Positions 22,774 to 31,928 of a DNA stretch of 34,931 nucleotides are shown in pieces; position 1 is the stretch's first letter, and every line of letters starts with the position of its first letter. The stretch is from a virus. Below the pieces are notes generated by a model. That model was not told the origin of the DNA and made no database searches. It saw only the letters and a program-made list of their open reading frames with translations. Location: positions 1-34,931 of the IMG/VR virus record IMGVR_UViG_3300037189_021294; one strand, written 5' to 3'. A program made the translations under genes and the position numbers.

Positions 22774-24900
22774 TTATATTCTGCTAGAATATAGCAATCC
22801 AGCCATATAAGTATCAACCTGATGTTCTGCTCCAACGGCAAGAACTTTATTTACTCTTGATTGATTTTTATCAATGGGATTTTCGCAATATTCTTGCACG
22901 GTTTTTTCCCAATTTTCGGGCTCTTCATTAGCCAAAATAACATTGAGAATATCATTTGCCACAGATGCTTGAGATTCTGAAAGTTTTTTGATTTTATATT
23001 TTTTCTTTAAAAAGCTTGAAATTTCTTTTTCAATACCCTGAGAAAGAATCATATTATCTTTTAACTTCATTAAACTAAAGTTTGTCTTTGGCTTTTCTTC
23101 GCTGGCTTTTGAACCAATGGGAGAAATCTTTTTGGTTGATTGTGGAATACCTGTTGAACCTTGTGGACGACCAGCCTCTTGCTGTTTTTGTCCGCCAATT
23201 AACGGAGTATATAATCCTTGATCCCTTAATTTTTTATAATTTCTTTGTCTCTCTTCCATTTCATCTGCATCAGCTTCTGGCAGACGATTGGTTTGAATCG
23301 CTTCAATTCCTTGTTCGGGAGTAAGAATACCAATATCAATCAAATGAGAATAAATCTTGGTATAAGATACATCGTCAATGAAGTTTTGATCATCGTAATA
23401 TGGAGTAGGACAATTTTTAAAACCAAGAGATTTAGAAATTCTTTTTATCTCTGGAATTAAAAAGTTATTCAAAAACGCCATCTTTGCTTGCTCCAAACGC
23501 TTAACAAATATATCCATTTTGTTTTGTTGGTTTGCAAACTTTTCCCCGCCCATGAATACGTTATTTAATCCAATGTTAATATCTTTATCAATAATCTCAT
23601 ATTTTTTTGGATCAAGAAGTTCTGCAATTTTCGGAACAACAAATTCTGCTTTTGTAGTATAGTCTGCAACCAATACTCTTCCAACGGATTGATTTGCAAA
23701 GATACCCTTTAAAGCATCTAAGTTTTTTTGATTGATGCCACCCTTATCAGGCTCTGTTCCAGCCGTAACAAGAAGAACAATTTGTTGCATTGTTCTGGTG
23801 ATAGCCATATCAATACGACGCATTTCAATTTTTGCATTAATATCTTCTAATACTGGATAACCCATTGGCACAGCAAAAGGTTCATAGTCTTGTTTCTTGT
23901 AGAAAACAATTTTTACTTTTTTAGTATCAAGAGGAATATAAACGCTACGAACACCAGCTTTAATTTGATCTTGAGTGAATTTAGGTAAACTATTAAATAC
24001 TTCGATATCCTCTTCTGTTTGAAGATTGCGAAGTCTTGAAACTTCATACTCCGTCAAAACTTTATAATAAATACCATAAGAGAAATTTGCTGTACCCAAC
24101 ATATTAATGTCAGCAGGATTTAAGATAATATATCTTGCTGGCATCTTCATTGGCTCCACCTCCAACTTCATTGGAGTATCATCGAGTAATGGATTATTAT
24201 TGCCGCTTTGACCTTTTGGATAACCAGTTGGATATCCCATCTGGTCGCCGTTATCAAGAGCAGGATCTCCTTTAATTTTATTTTTATTAGTTAATAAAGG
24301 TTGGTTTTGATCCATAACTGGATCTCCAAATTCCTTTTTGGAAGCAACACTCTGAACAAGCTTTTTAATATCTTTTGTTTCTACATCTGCGTCAAAACGA
24401 TAAATGAATACATTTCCGCTGCGATAGTATTCTCTAAAAAATTTGTCTTGCAGGTCCCAAATATTAATTTTTGAAAATAAAGCTTGAAAAAAAGAACGAG
24501 ACTGTTTGCTTCCACCTTTGTAGTAAATATCATCTACGGAAAATTCTGTCATCAAATCAATGATGTTACGAAAAAGAGCATAGTTCCAATAGCATTTTTG
24601 ACAAAGAATAACTGCATCACGAATGTCAACAGTTGAACTAGCAGGACCATAAATCGCATTCGAATTTCTAAATGGAACAAGTCCATTATCAATATTAACA
24701 AATCTATCTGTTCTTTCTATGCTCCCAGCAATATCTCTTCTCATGCCCCCAGATGAAGAAGCAGAAGCTTCAGAAACCATTTCAGGCAAAGAGGCAGAGC
24801 TTTTATTCTTTTTTGTTGTTTTCTTTGTTTCAATAGATGATTCGCCCCCGTGAGATCCGGTCATTTGCAAATTATCTATCTTTTTATTCTTTTTTTTCAT
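22774..24900 (-). CDS. Portal protein (708 aa)
   Basis: The N-terminal 60 residues are Lys/Ser rich and disordered (MKKKNKKIDNLQ..., SSASLPEMVSEASASSSGG). The core then begins near residue 85 with VDIRDAVILCQKCYWNYALF and RNIIDLMTEFSVDD, followed by FFREYYRSGNVFIYRFDADV, PARYIILNPADINMLG and KVKIVFYKKQDYEPFAVPMG. These segments, with a long helical region (RRIDMAITRTMQQIVLLVTA), fit a portal clip-stem-wing organisation, and an initial stretch like 'yr.c..iv...' and 'G..yiyr' is usual in portals. The length is in the range of large-phage portals. It is placed upstream of the head genes and two genes after the large terminase. Residues 170-250 are a disordered insert (LDNGDQMGYPTGYPKG). The assignment rests on pattern and gene order. 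Confidence 0.82.
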   Translation of the reverse strand: MKKKNKKIDNLQMTGSHGGESSIETKKTTKKNKSSASLPEMVSEASASSSGGMRRDIAGSIERTDRFVNIDNGLVPFRNSNAIYGPASSTVDIRDAVILCQKCYWNYALFRNIIDLMTEFSVDDIYYKGGSKQSRSFFQALFSKINIWDLQDKFFREYYRSGNVFIYRFDADVETKDIKKLVQSVASKKEFGDPVMDQNQPLLTNKNKIKGDPALDNGDQMGYPTGYPKGQSGNNNPLLDDTPMKLEVEPMKMPARYIILNPADINMLGTANFSYGIYYKVLTEYEVSRLRNLQTEEDIEVFNSLPKFTQDQIKAGVRSVYIPLDTKKVKIVFYKKQDYEPFAVPMGYPVLEDINAKIEMRRIDMAITRTMQQIVLLVTAGTEPDKGGINQKNLDALKGIFANQSVGRVLVADYTTKAEFVVPKIAELLDPKKYEIIDKDINIGLNNVFMGGEKFANQQNKMDIFVKRLEQAKMAFLNNFLIPEIKRISKSLGFKNCPTPYYDDQNFIDDVSYTKIYSHLIDIGILTPEQGIEAIQTNRLPEADADEMEERQRNYKKLRDQGLYTPLIGGQKQQEAGRPQGSTGIPQSTKKISPIGSKASEEKPKTNFSLMKLKDNMILSQGIEKEISSFLKKKYKIKKLSESQASVANDILNVILANEEPENWEKTVQEYCENPIDKNQSRVNKVLAVGAEHQVDTYMAGLLYSSRI

Positions 24901-24911
24901 AAAATCTTCAA

Positions 24912-27353
24912 TTACCTATTGTAGGTATAGGGATTAGAATATGTTCCAAACAATCCCGTTACCCCGTTATCATCAGGGAATCTTATTATTGTATAGATAT
25001 ACACATATCCATTGTTAGGAAAAGAGTATTGGTCTGCTGGCCATCTGATACCTGTTGCATTACCAGTAAATGAAAATAACGGCGGATCAGCGATATCGCT
25101 ATAATTTACTCCACTATTCCTTACCTTCATTATTATAGATTTTCCAGTATAGAAATTACTAAAATCAAAATTTATTATAGGCTGGTGTGCACCTGCATTA
25201 AACTGTCCAGTAATTATCAAATTAAAAATATCCAATCCAGAAGGTTGCAAAACAACTGAATCATAATTTCCATTAAAATTTAATATATAATCACTAGTAT
25301 ATCTTAATAATGATGGTTGACCAGATGGTCCCACAGGACCTTGTGGACCAACAGGACCTGGCGCACCAGTCATTAAATTTGCCCCAAGGTTTATAGTGGC
25401 ATTACCATAATTATACCATAAAAAATAACCTCCAGAAACAGTAGTATTAACTATGCCCGTTCCACCAGATTGAACAGTAAAACTCAAAATGCCACTAGTA
25501 GAATTATATGAGTTTACTTGCCCCCAGCAATAAGTACCAGCATAGGTATTTGATGCAATAACGATATTCTGATAAGGCGTATAAGAATATCCAATTAATC
25601 CACTATTTCTAAAAGAAACAATTTGACCAGTTTGAAATCTTGCTCCAGTCCCACTTAATCCTGAACCATTTACGGTTATACCAGTTATATTGTTAGCGTA
25701 GGACCCCGTTCCCGTTGGAAAACCAGAAATTACATAAAAGCTTGAACTATATCGGTCAGCTATTCCAGAAGCTCCTGTTGCACCGATTGCACCAGATTTG
25801 GCAAGTAATTGCCAAGGTGCAGAAGGAGGATAAATTCCCAAAGCAGAAGGGCCTGTATTTATATATGTAGAACCAATATAAGATATTGTGGAGTTGACTC
25901 CATAATCAAGGGCGGGATTAAATTCTCCAGAAAAATAATTTGTTAAAGATCCTGGAGGACCTTGAGGGCCATCTACTCCAGAAGGCCCACCGCTTGGCAG
26001 AGGAACCCAATTTGTATAGTTACCGTCTGTTTTTAAAAATCTTAACTGATAAGCATTAGTACCAACTTGTTGATATTGGGAAGAATAAATTCCTACGCCA
26101 ATTCCTGTTGCACCACTTGGACCTTGTAAACCAGAGGGTCCTTGTGCCCCCGATGGACCAACTGGACCAATTGGTCCAATACCAGAAGAAACATTTACAT
26201 CTCCACAAACAATTGCATATCCAGTTGGATAAGTAACAAGATAATCTAAAGTTGTATCTCCACCAAGGGAATAAAGAGCAAAACCATATTTATAATTACT
26301 TAAGGCTGTAAAATTGGTTGTAAATGAAATCTTTGTTCTTGCAGCATTATTTTGCAAAGTACTATAATAAACTTCGCTATTAGTATTTTCTATATTGTTA
26401 AATAAAGTCGGGCTTGTAGAAGTGTCATAATAACCAGTTGCGGTTGCATTTGGAAAAAATACCATTCTCCAATATCCTGTACCATTTGTAGGATCAGTAT
26501 AATAGTTTAAATAATCTCCAACATTGAATGGTACCGCGCTTCCAGTAAAAAATAAACCAGTTAAAATATCAATATCCGATTGAGTAATTCTATGAGTACT
26601 TAATCCACTGGCATCAATTGTATACGCCATTCCCCTCATTAAAGATATAGGAGGATTAATGGTTCCAACATAATAACTATCAACAGTTACCCCACTTGGA
26701 AAATTTACTTTTGGATAAGAGGGAACATTGGATCCTGAATTAAAATATAAATTAATGGACCCTGGTGGTCCTTGTGGACCAGCAATCAGTTGGACGGGTG
26801 CACCAAGAGGTTGATAATTATCAAATTGAGGATATATATAATTACCGCTTTGATAAAATCCAGTAAGGGAAACGCCTGTTGCCCCAGTTAATGGAGGAAT
26901 ATCAAGTACGGAAGAAGTGCTATTATTAAAATAAAGAGTCAGCTGATAATTTGATGAATTGTAGGATGCCCCAGTAACGCTTGTGCCAGTTGGACCCGTT
27001 ATTCCTGTTGCTCCACTTGGCCCTTGAATACCCTGCGGCCCCTGAATTGAAATAAAGTTTCCAGAAGATGTAATCTTATATCCATCTATTTGAACAACTC
27101 CGGCCCCACCAGAACTATAAGCAGTAAGGAAAGAGCTTCCAATTTGAATTCCGCTACCAGAAGGGAGTGTAATAGCATTTGAATAAACATTTTTATAATA
27201 ATTTGTTGATGAACCTAAGCTATAAATTCCGCTACCAGATGGAGTAATATTGCCAGATAAAAGATAAGAAGAAGAGGGTACAACACCAACAACAAAACCC
27301 GAAAGTTCTGTTTGGTTTATCTGCCTTACTCTAATTGTTGAATCAAATGCCAT
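24912..27353 (-). CDS. Collagen-like tail fibre with FDSTIR anchor (813 aa)
   Basis: The N-terminus MAFDSTIRVRQINQTELSGF is the anchor shared with two other fibres. Six short collagen-like Gly-X-Y stretches follow: residues 104-123 (QGPQGIQGPSGATGITGPTG), about 192-198, 388-415, 460-470, 520-530 and 660-680 (GAPGPVGPQGPVGPSG). Between them are beta-rich modules. The last 130 residues (DYILNFNGNYDSVVLQPSGL, IRWPADQYSFPNNGYVYIYT) may be a terminal knob. Collagen triplets in phage fibres form trimeric shafts. It lies between the large terminase and the portal, away from the other fibres, and heads the unit 813-portal-249. GTGTAATT lies 12 bases before the ATG. Confidence 0.88.
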   Translation of the reverse strand: MAFDSTIRVRQINQTELSGFVVGVVPSSSYLLSGNITPSGSGIYSLGSSTNYYKNVYSNAITLPSGSGIQIGSSFLTAYSSGGAGVVQIDGYKITSSGNFISIQGPQGIQGPSGATGITGPTGTSVTGASYNSSNYQLTLYFNNSTSSVLDIPPLTGATGVSLTGFYQSGNYIYPQFDNYQPLGAPVQLIAGPQGPPGSINLYFNSGSNVPSYPKVNFPSGVTVDSYYVGTINPPISLMRGMAYTIDASGLSTHRITQSDIDILTGLFFTGSAVPFNVGDYLNYYTDPTNGTGYWRMVFFPNATATGYYDTSTSPTLFNNIENTNSEVYYSTLQNNAARTKISFTTNFTALSNYKYGFALYSLGGDTTLDYLVTYPTGYAIVCGDVNVSSGIGPIGPVGPSGAQGPSGLQGPSGATGIGVGIYSSQYQQVGTNAYQLRFLKTDGNYTNWVPLPSGGPSGVDGPQGPPGSLTNYFSGEFNPALDYGVNSTISYIGSTYINTGPSALGIYPPSAPWQLLAKSGAIGATGASGIADRYSSSFYVISGFPTGTGSYANNITGITVNGSGLSGTGARFQTGQIVSFRNSGLIGYSYTPYQNIVIASNTYAGTYCWGQVNSYNSTSGILSFTVQSGGTGIVNTTVSGGYFLWYNYGNATINLGANLMTGAPGPVGPQGPVGPSGQPSLLRYTSDYILNFNGNYDSVVLQPSGLDIFNLIITGQFNAGAHQPIINFDFSNFYTGKSIIMKVRNSGVNYSDIADPPLFSFTGNATGIRWPADQYSFPNNGYVYIYTIIRFPDDNGVTGLFGTYSNPYTYNR

Positions 27354-27365
27354 ATCCTAAAGAAT

Positions 27366-27373
27366 AATTACAC
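27366..27373 (-). promoter_or_regulatory. GTGTAATT motif, candidate late promoter -10 box
   Basis: Minus-strand GTGTAATT ends 12 bases before the ATG of the 813-residue fibre, in the 32-base gap after the terminase gene. Confidence 0.55.
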
Positions 27374-27385
27374 TTTTAATATTAA

Positions 27386-29227
27386 TTAAAGAAGCACTGG
27401 TTCAAAAGTAGAGTTATTTTCTTCTTGTGGACATCTGGTAATGTCATAATAACATTTCATTCCCCAGCAACCAAGCATAAGGGCAGTATAGGAGTCGCGC
27501 CTCATTCTTGTTGATGTATTGTCTCTTTTCATTATTTGTGGTAAATCAAAGCTTTGGGTACCCTTTGCTGTGGTTTTTACTTCAATAGAAGCGCACTCAT
27601 ATTTTGTATTTTTGAGCAAGATTTCTTGGGTATCAATCAAGTCGGAGACGCTTTCTTCATCTATTAAATTTAAATCAACATTTGCAGAAACAGCTTTTTC
27701 AAATGATGAGCCATCAGCTTTTATGCCGCCACCAAACCAAATCTTTTTATAGTCAATGCATCCTTGTAGCCATTCATTTCCTTTTCTGATAAAGTCTGAT
27801 GTAAAATATTGGGTAAAAGCAATCTTATGCATTTGTTTATTGTAGCCCTTTCTTGCTAATTTTAATTGATCTTCTAATTCTGCCCCATCTTTTTCAGCAT
27901 AAAATTCAAATACTTTAATTTCTATACCATCTTTCCTAAACAATTCACTTTCATTAGCAGATTCAATGAATTGATAACCAGCATAGTCAATAATAATTAG
28001 GTCAATATTAAAATTACTATATATGTAATAAAAATAATTAATATGATCTTTTAGGTCTTTACCAGCTTTGGCATAGTTATGAACAACCGTTCCACCAATC
28101 CTTCCTGGTTCCTCATCTAATTCTATGACGCACATACCAAAATGGTCAGCAGTGGCAGAGTTAGAGAAGTTGGGGTCAATGGCTAAGATATATTTTTTAT
28201 CTTTTTTACCTTGGAGTAAAAGCGTTGGAGTCTCTCCATCTGGGACGGTACATTCAATCATTTTCTTCATTGAAAAATAACTGTCTGACCCATCAATAAA
28301 TTGGGCACCATATTCTCTCTTGAATGTGGCAGCATTTGATTCATTGCTTTGGGCTTGTTTAATAATATTCTTGTCCACGCGGTCAAGAGGAATTGCATCC
28401 CAAGCCATTTGACTTACAAAGTATTTGGCTCCATTCTCTGATATCTCTGGAGAATAGATTTGTTTAACAAATTCATCATACTTTTTATAAAGAAATTCGC
28501 AAGTATAACTTGCTGAAGAAAGCGCAATCAGTTTAGCTTTATTAGAGAACTCCATCCTATCTTCTTCTTTTAAAACTCCTCTACGAATAAGCTCTGTTTC
28601 TTTTGCTCTGATAATTTGACGCTCTTTAATGTCTTGAGGAGCCAAAAGAAATGGCATCAATACTTTTTCGACTAAATCCTCATTCATCAAAAGGAACTCG
28701 TCAATAATTAATATGTTGGCACGGAAACCGCGAATCTTTTCTCCATTAAGCGGAATGGCAACAATCTCACCTCCATTAATTTTCCATCTAAATTCGTCAT
28801 TTCTTTTACTTTTTACTCCCATTGCTTGAAAAAGTAATTGGGCATCATGGCTGTCACATATTTTTTCAATGTGATTAAAGATAAAACGAGCAGTTCTAAA
28901 TGTTGGTCCAGCAATAAGGATATTTGATCCTGGATAAAAGATGGTTTGCAATATACAAAACATCGCCGCTGAAAATGTTTTACCAAGACCGCGCCCCCAG
29001 ACACAAAGAGTAAAATTACTCTGCATCATTCCCTTAATATTTATAATTTGGTCAGGATATAATTTAACTCCAGTCAATAATTCTGTAGTTAAACCAAGAT
29101 TGCGGTGAAGAAATCTAGCAAGAGTAATTCTTGCTTCTTTTGGCTCCAATTCGCCTTTTAAATCTAAGAAGATTTTATTTACATCTTCTACTGGAACTTT
29201 ATATTTTTCGGGAGAATGCCAGCTCAT
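27386..29227 (-). CDS. terL: Terminase large subunit (613 aa)
   Basis: DNA-packaging motor ATPase and nuclease. Walker A is at 78-84 (GRGLGKT), Walker B with the catalytic acid at 171-178 (NILIIDEF), and coupling motif III at 235-240 (ALSSAS). The RNase H-like nuclease begins near residue 346 (YILAIDPNFS, Asp351), with a second acid in IDLIIIDYAG (Asp414). The length of 613 is normal for the T4 gp17-like group. It acts at the portal vertex to pump and cut DNA. The start is supported by AGGAG five bases before the ATG and overlaps the upstream nuclease gene by ATGA. It closes the regulatory/packaging unit 32369-27386. Confidence 0.95.
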   Translation of the reverse strand: MSWHSPEKYKVPVEDVNKIFLDLKGELEPKEARITLARFLHRNLGLTTELLTGVKLYPDQIINIKGMMQSNFTLCVWGRGLGKTFSAAMFCILQTIFYPGSNILIAGPTFRTARFIFNHIEKICDSHDAQLLFQAMGVKSKRNDEFRWKINGGEIVAIPLNGEKIRGFRANILIIDEFLLMNEDLVEKVLMPFLLAPQDIKERQIIRAKETELIRRGVLKEEDRMEFSNKAKLIALSSASYTCEFLYKKYDEFVKQIYSPEISENGAKYFVSQMAWDAIPLDRVDKNIIKQAQSNESNAATFKREYGAQFIDGSDSYFSMKKMIECTVPDGETPTLLLQGKKDKKYILAIDPNFSNSATADHFGMCVIELDEEPGRIGGTVVHNYAKAGKDLKDHINYFYYIYSNFNIDLIIIDYAGYQFIESANESELFRKDGIEIKVFEFYAEKDGAELEDQLKLARKGYNKQMHKIAFTQYFTSDFIRKGNEWLQGCIDYKKIWFGGGIKADGSSFEKAVSANVDLNLIDEESVSDLIDTQEILLKNTKYECASIEVKTTAKGTQSFDLPQIMKRDNTSTRMRRDSYTALMLGCWGMKCYYDITRCPQEENNSTFEPVLL

Positions 29228-30147
29228 AATTCTCCTATATCATATAAATATTGAAGATCAACTTGTTTTACTTGCTCATCGGCAGAGAATATTTTTTGAA
29301 TGATTCTACTTGCTTCATCCCTATTTCTTACAAAGAGAAATTGAATACATTCATGCTTCTGCAATAAATCTCTAATGTTGTGATGAATAAACTCTATGGG
29401 TATTTTAATTTTACCATAAACCTGTCTTTGGGTTGGGAACTTCTCTAATGAATCAAACGAACTCTCTACTAATATGATTAAATAAGCTCCAGCCTCCTTG
29501 GCTCTAATAATTTCTCTTTCAAATCTTTCTATTCCACCAGATAATGTTCCCCATGCATCCCCAAGGCTTTTACGTTCAATATAGATATTAGAATTAGCCA
29601 TTCTATAATCTCCAAAACTCATGCCTTTTGTTCTAGTAGTATTGTCAAAGTCCAATGGATTTTGCTCTCTTGAATCGGCAAATATTACTTTTTTAGAAAT
29701 ATCTTTGAAATCTTTTTGATCTAATTCTTTTTTTGGAAAACGAACTTTAAATCCTAATTTTTCACAAAATTGATTGTAGTCACCAAATTTTTCGTTAATA
29801 TATTTAATTCCAGGAACCATTAATGTTCTCAATTCAATTTGAGTGGGTGCATAAACTAAACCTTTTTTTTCTTTTCTTTTTAAAAGGAAATTTTTGGTAT
29901 AAATTTCTCCAGTTATAGGCGCAACAGAATCTAACCATGCTTTTAAATTATTTTTAGAATTAAATTCTGCACTAAAATAAAATTCTTTATTTTTATATTT
30001 AATTAGTGATCCATTAGATCTATCTCGTCTAGGATAAAATTTTTGATAGTATTCTGCCTGAGTCATCTTATGGGTCTTCAAATGTTTATGAAGACCGCTA
30101 TCATTATCAAATTTTCTATCGCAAACTTTGCAAATAATATTATCCAT
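29224..30147 (-). CDS. C2H2 zinc finger plus ERCC4-family nuclease (307 aa)
   Basis: Residues 6-26 are a C2H2 finger (Cys6, Cys9, His22, His26; CKVCDRKF....GLHKHLKTH) followed by MTQAEYYQKFYPR. Residues 153-300 match the ERCC4/XPF nuclease fold: VIFADSREQNPLDF (Asp158, Glu161), SFGDYRMANSNIYIERKSLG with the ERKxxxD motif (Glu191-Arg192-Lys193 ... Asp197), and AYLIILVESS. The ERCC4 family cleaves branched or flapped DNA. The gene overlaps its upstream neighbour by eight bases and the large terminase by four, so it is produced with the packaging motor. A likely role is resolving replication branches before packaging, a job done by endonuclease VII in T4 (inference). Middle residues 45-150 resemble no domain I know. 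Confidence 0.85.
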   Translation of the reverse strand: MDNIICKVCDRKFDNDSGLHKHLKTHKMTQAEYYQKFYPRRDRSNGSLIKYKNKEFYFSAEFNSKNNLKAWLDSVAPITGEIYTKNFLLKRKEKKGLVYAPTQIELRTLMVPGIKYINEKFGDYNQFCEKLGFKVRFPKKELDQKDFKDISKKVIFADSREQNPLDFDNTTRTKGMSFGDYRMANSNIYIERKSLGDAWGTLSGGIERFEREIIRAKEAGAYLIILVESSFDSLEKFPTQRQVYGKIKIPIEFIHHNIRDLLQKHECIQFLFVRNRDEASRIIQKIFSADEQVKQVDLQYLYDIGEL

Positions 30148-31243
30148 ATAAAATAGAATCCCTGTCTAAACCCAAAATTCTTGCTTTGATTTCTGCCATG
30201 CTTGTGAGTTTTTCAACTTCGTTTGCTATGGCAACCTGCTCTAACTCTCCCAGTTTAAGCATTTTTAAACGCTGTTCTTCATTGCGCCAATCTTCAACAA
30301 GATTTAAAATAGAAGCATTTTCTTTTATCTGTTTGGAAAGGCGGGTACTTCTTTTTTCTTTAAGATCATCAAGAAGGTCATTGCATCGTTTCAAACATTG
30401 GTCATACTCTGTTCCAGCTTTACCAATTGCTTCTACCAATCCCATGGAAACTTTCATTGACTCTGGATCAGCAGTAGTAAATTCTTCTAGTCTTGCCTGC
30501 ATCAACTCACTTCTTCTTTTGATGCTAAAGCTACGCACAGTCTGATTTGACAATTCAATATATTGGTCAATTTCTTCTTGTGTTAAATCTGGTTTATCGT
30601 AGGTGTAACGGATAAAAGAGTCTTCGCAAAGATTCCTATCTTCTTGACTTTCAAAAGTATTCATTTGTCTAATGAATCTGTAGGTATGAAGATAATTAAT
30701 CAACATTTCTAAACCCTTTTTTTGTTTTGCATTTAACTTTTCTTTATCTAGGGTAGAATTGACATACTTATTGACTCTCCTTAAAACCTTATCAATTGTT
30801 GCAGGAGGTTGATAATTTTCAGTGGGGACATCTTCGTTTTGCGCTTGATTGTAAACTACTCTGCCATCCAAAGTTTTTGTAAATTCATTAACTACGCGAG
30901 TTTCAGCATTGAGGTTTGTTAAATTATTGTTATTGAACAATATCTTAGCCATGTCCAAAGAAGTCATTGTAGAGGCATTATTGATAATATATTGCTTATG
31001 ATCTTCTGTTAAAATAACTTCTTGAGTTTTGGGTGAATAATCGCTAGAAGCTTTTGCTTTTAAATTACATTTTGCAAGGAAAGCTTTAATAACTCTGCCC
31101 TGCCAGCTTCTGCCATCATATTCGCCGCCAAAAATTCCTTGAGTCAATTCTTTTAATCCTGGCGGACTGTTGGGGTTTTTATTCCAGAGATCTAAAACTT
31201 GTTTTTCTTGTTCTGGAGTTAATGCCTCTTGCACTGTTTCCAT
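30140..31243 (-). CDS. Candidate small terminase subunit (367 aa), helical DNA-binding-type protein
   Basis: An all-helical, charged protein. The N-terminus (EKQVLDLWNKNPNSPPGLKE, LTQGIFGGEYDGRSWQGRVI) could be a helix-turn-helix. A second short domain (LTEDHKQYIINNASTMTSLD, MAKILFNNNNLTNLNAETRV) has a similar helical layout. The C-terminal part from residue 245 on is long helix (LLDDLKEKRSTRLSKQIKEN, LKMLKLGELEQVAIANEVEK). Small terminase subunits have an N-terminal DNA-binding part and a helical oligomerisation core, and they usually lie just before the large subunit. Here the nuclease gene is in between. The protein is longer than most small subunits, so this remains a position-based proposal. 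It starts one base after the sigma factor stop. Confidence 0.45.
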   Translation of the reverse strand: METVQEALTPEQEKQVLDLWNKNPNSPPGLKELTQGIFGGEYDGRSWQGRVIKAFLAKCNLKAKASSDYSPKTQEVILTEDHKQYIINNASTMTSLDMAKILFNNNNLTNLNAETRVVNEFTKTLDGRVVYNQAQNEDVPTENYQPPATIDKVLRRVNKYVNSTLDKEKLNAKQKKGLEMLINYLHTYRFIRQMNTFESQEDRNLCEDSFIRYTYDKPDLTQEEIDQYIELSNQTVRSFSIKRRSELMQARLEEFTTADPESMKVSMGLVEAIGKAGTEYDQCLKRCNDLLDDLKEKRSTRLSKQIKENASILNLVEDWRNEEQRLKMLKLGELEQVAIANEVEKLTSMAEIKARILGLDRDSILYG

Positions 31244-31244
31244 A

Positions 31245-31925
31245 TTAATTTAGCCCCTCTTCTTTCATATATTTTTTAGCCTTATTAATAATAGACTTTT
31301 GAATATTTTTTAGTTGCCTGTATCCTGGGGCGCGACCTTTTTCATTGGAAATGAAGCCAAGCTTTTTAGCAACATCAGATTCTTCTTTATGGTCAATATA
31401 CAAACCTTTGTAAACTTGATATTCTACAGCTTTTAGAATCTTTTTCATTATGATGTGCAATTTATTTTCATCATCTCGTGAATAACTTGATTGCTCGGAG
31501 ATTTCTTGTATTTCGTGAGAATGATTTTCTATTGAGAGTGGCAGTTTAACAAAATTTGCAGGTTGTTTATTCTTTTTCCAATGAGCATAGAGTGGGCAGG
31601 ATTCACATTGTTCTTTATAAATTTTACAACCATCTGTATCTATTGCGGCGTCACATCTTAAACAAGGGCGAGCATAATTTGTATAATGATTTCTGACTAA
31701 GTTTCTGATTTGATTGGTTATAATCATTCCAATCCAAGGCTGCAATGGTTTTTCTGGATTGTATTGTTTCCATTTTTGATGAATATGTATTCTTATTATC
31801 TGGGATACATCGTCATAGTCCATCCAAGCAATTGATGACAAACTCCATTTAGATTTTCTCTTTGCTATTTCCTGATTGATTAAAGGAAGGCTATCCTCAA
31901 ACCTGGGCCTTTTAATTTTTGTCAT
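31245..31925 (-). CDS. Phage late-type sigma factor (gp55-like, sigma-70 family) with zinc cluster (226 aa)
   Basis: Residues about 25-83 match sigma-70 region 2 as found in T4 gp55-like phage factors: MDYDDVSQIIRIHIHQKWKQ, YNPEKPLQPWIGMIITNQIR, NLVRNHY. An inserted cysteine cluster follows (Cys88, Cys91, Cys100, Cys107, Cys110: RPCLRC...GC..YKEQCESCPLY), probably binding zinc. Residues 165-222 look like a region-4-type helix-turn-helix (EESDVAKKLGF, RAPGYRQLKNIQKSI). Such factors redirect host RNA polymerase to late promoters that have only a -10-like box. The likely target is the GTGTAATW motif in this window (inference). It is encoded between a zinc-ribbon protein and the small-terminase candidate, with short junctions. 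Confidence 0.8.
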   Translation of the reverse strand: MTKIKRPRFEDSLPLINQEIAKRKSKWSLSSIAWMDYDDVSQIIRIHIHQKWKQYNPEKPLQPWIGMIITNQIRNLVRNHYTNYARPCLRCDAAIDTDGCKIYKEQCESCPLYAHWKKNKQPANFVKLPLSIENHSHEIQEISEQSSYSRDDENKLHIIMKKILKAVEYQVYKGLYIDHKEESDVAKKLGFISNEKGRAPGYRQLKNIQKSIINKAKKYMKEEGLN

Positions 31926-31928
31926 GGA

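Noticed and set aside
27169-27176. GTGTAATA on the plus strand
   Set aside because: It lies inside the collagen-like fibre gene, in the opposite orientation and not before any gene; taken as chance.
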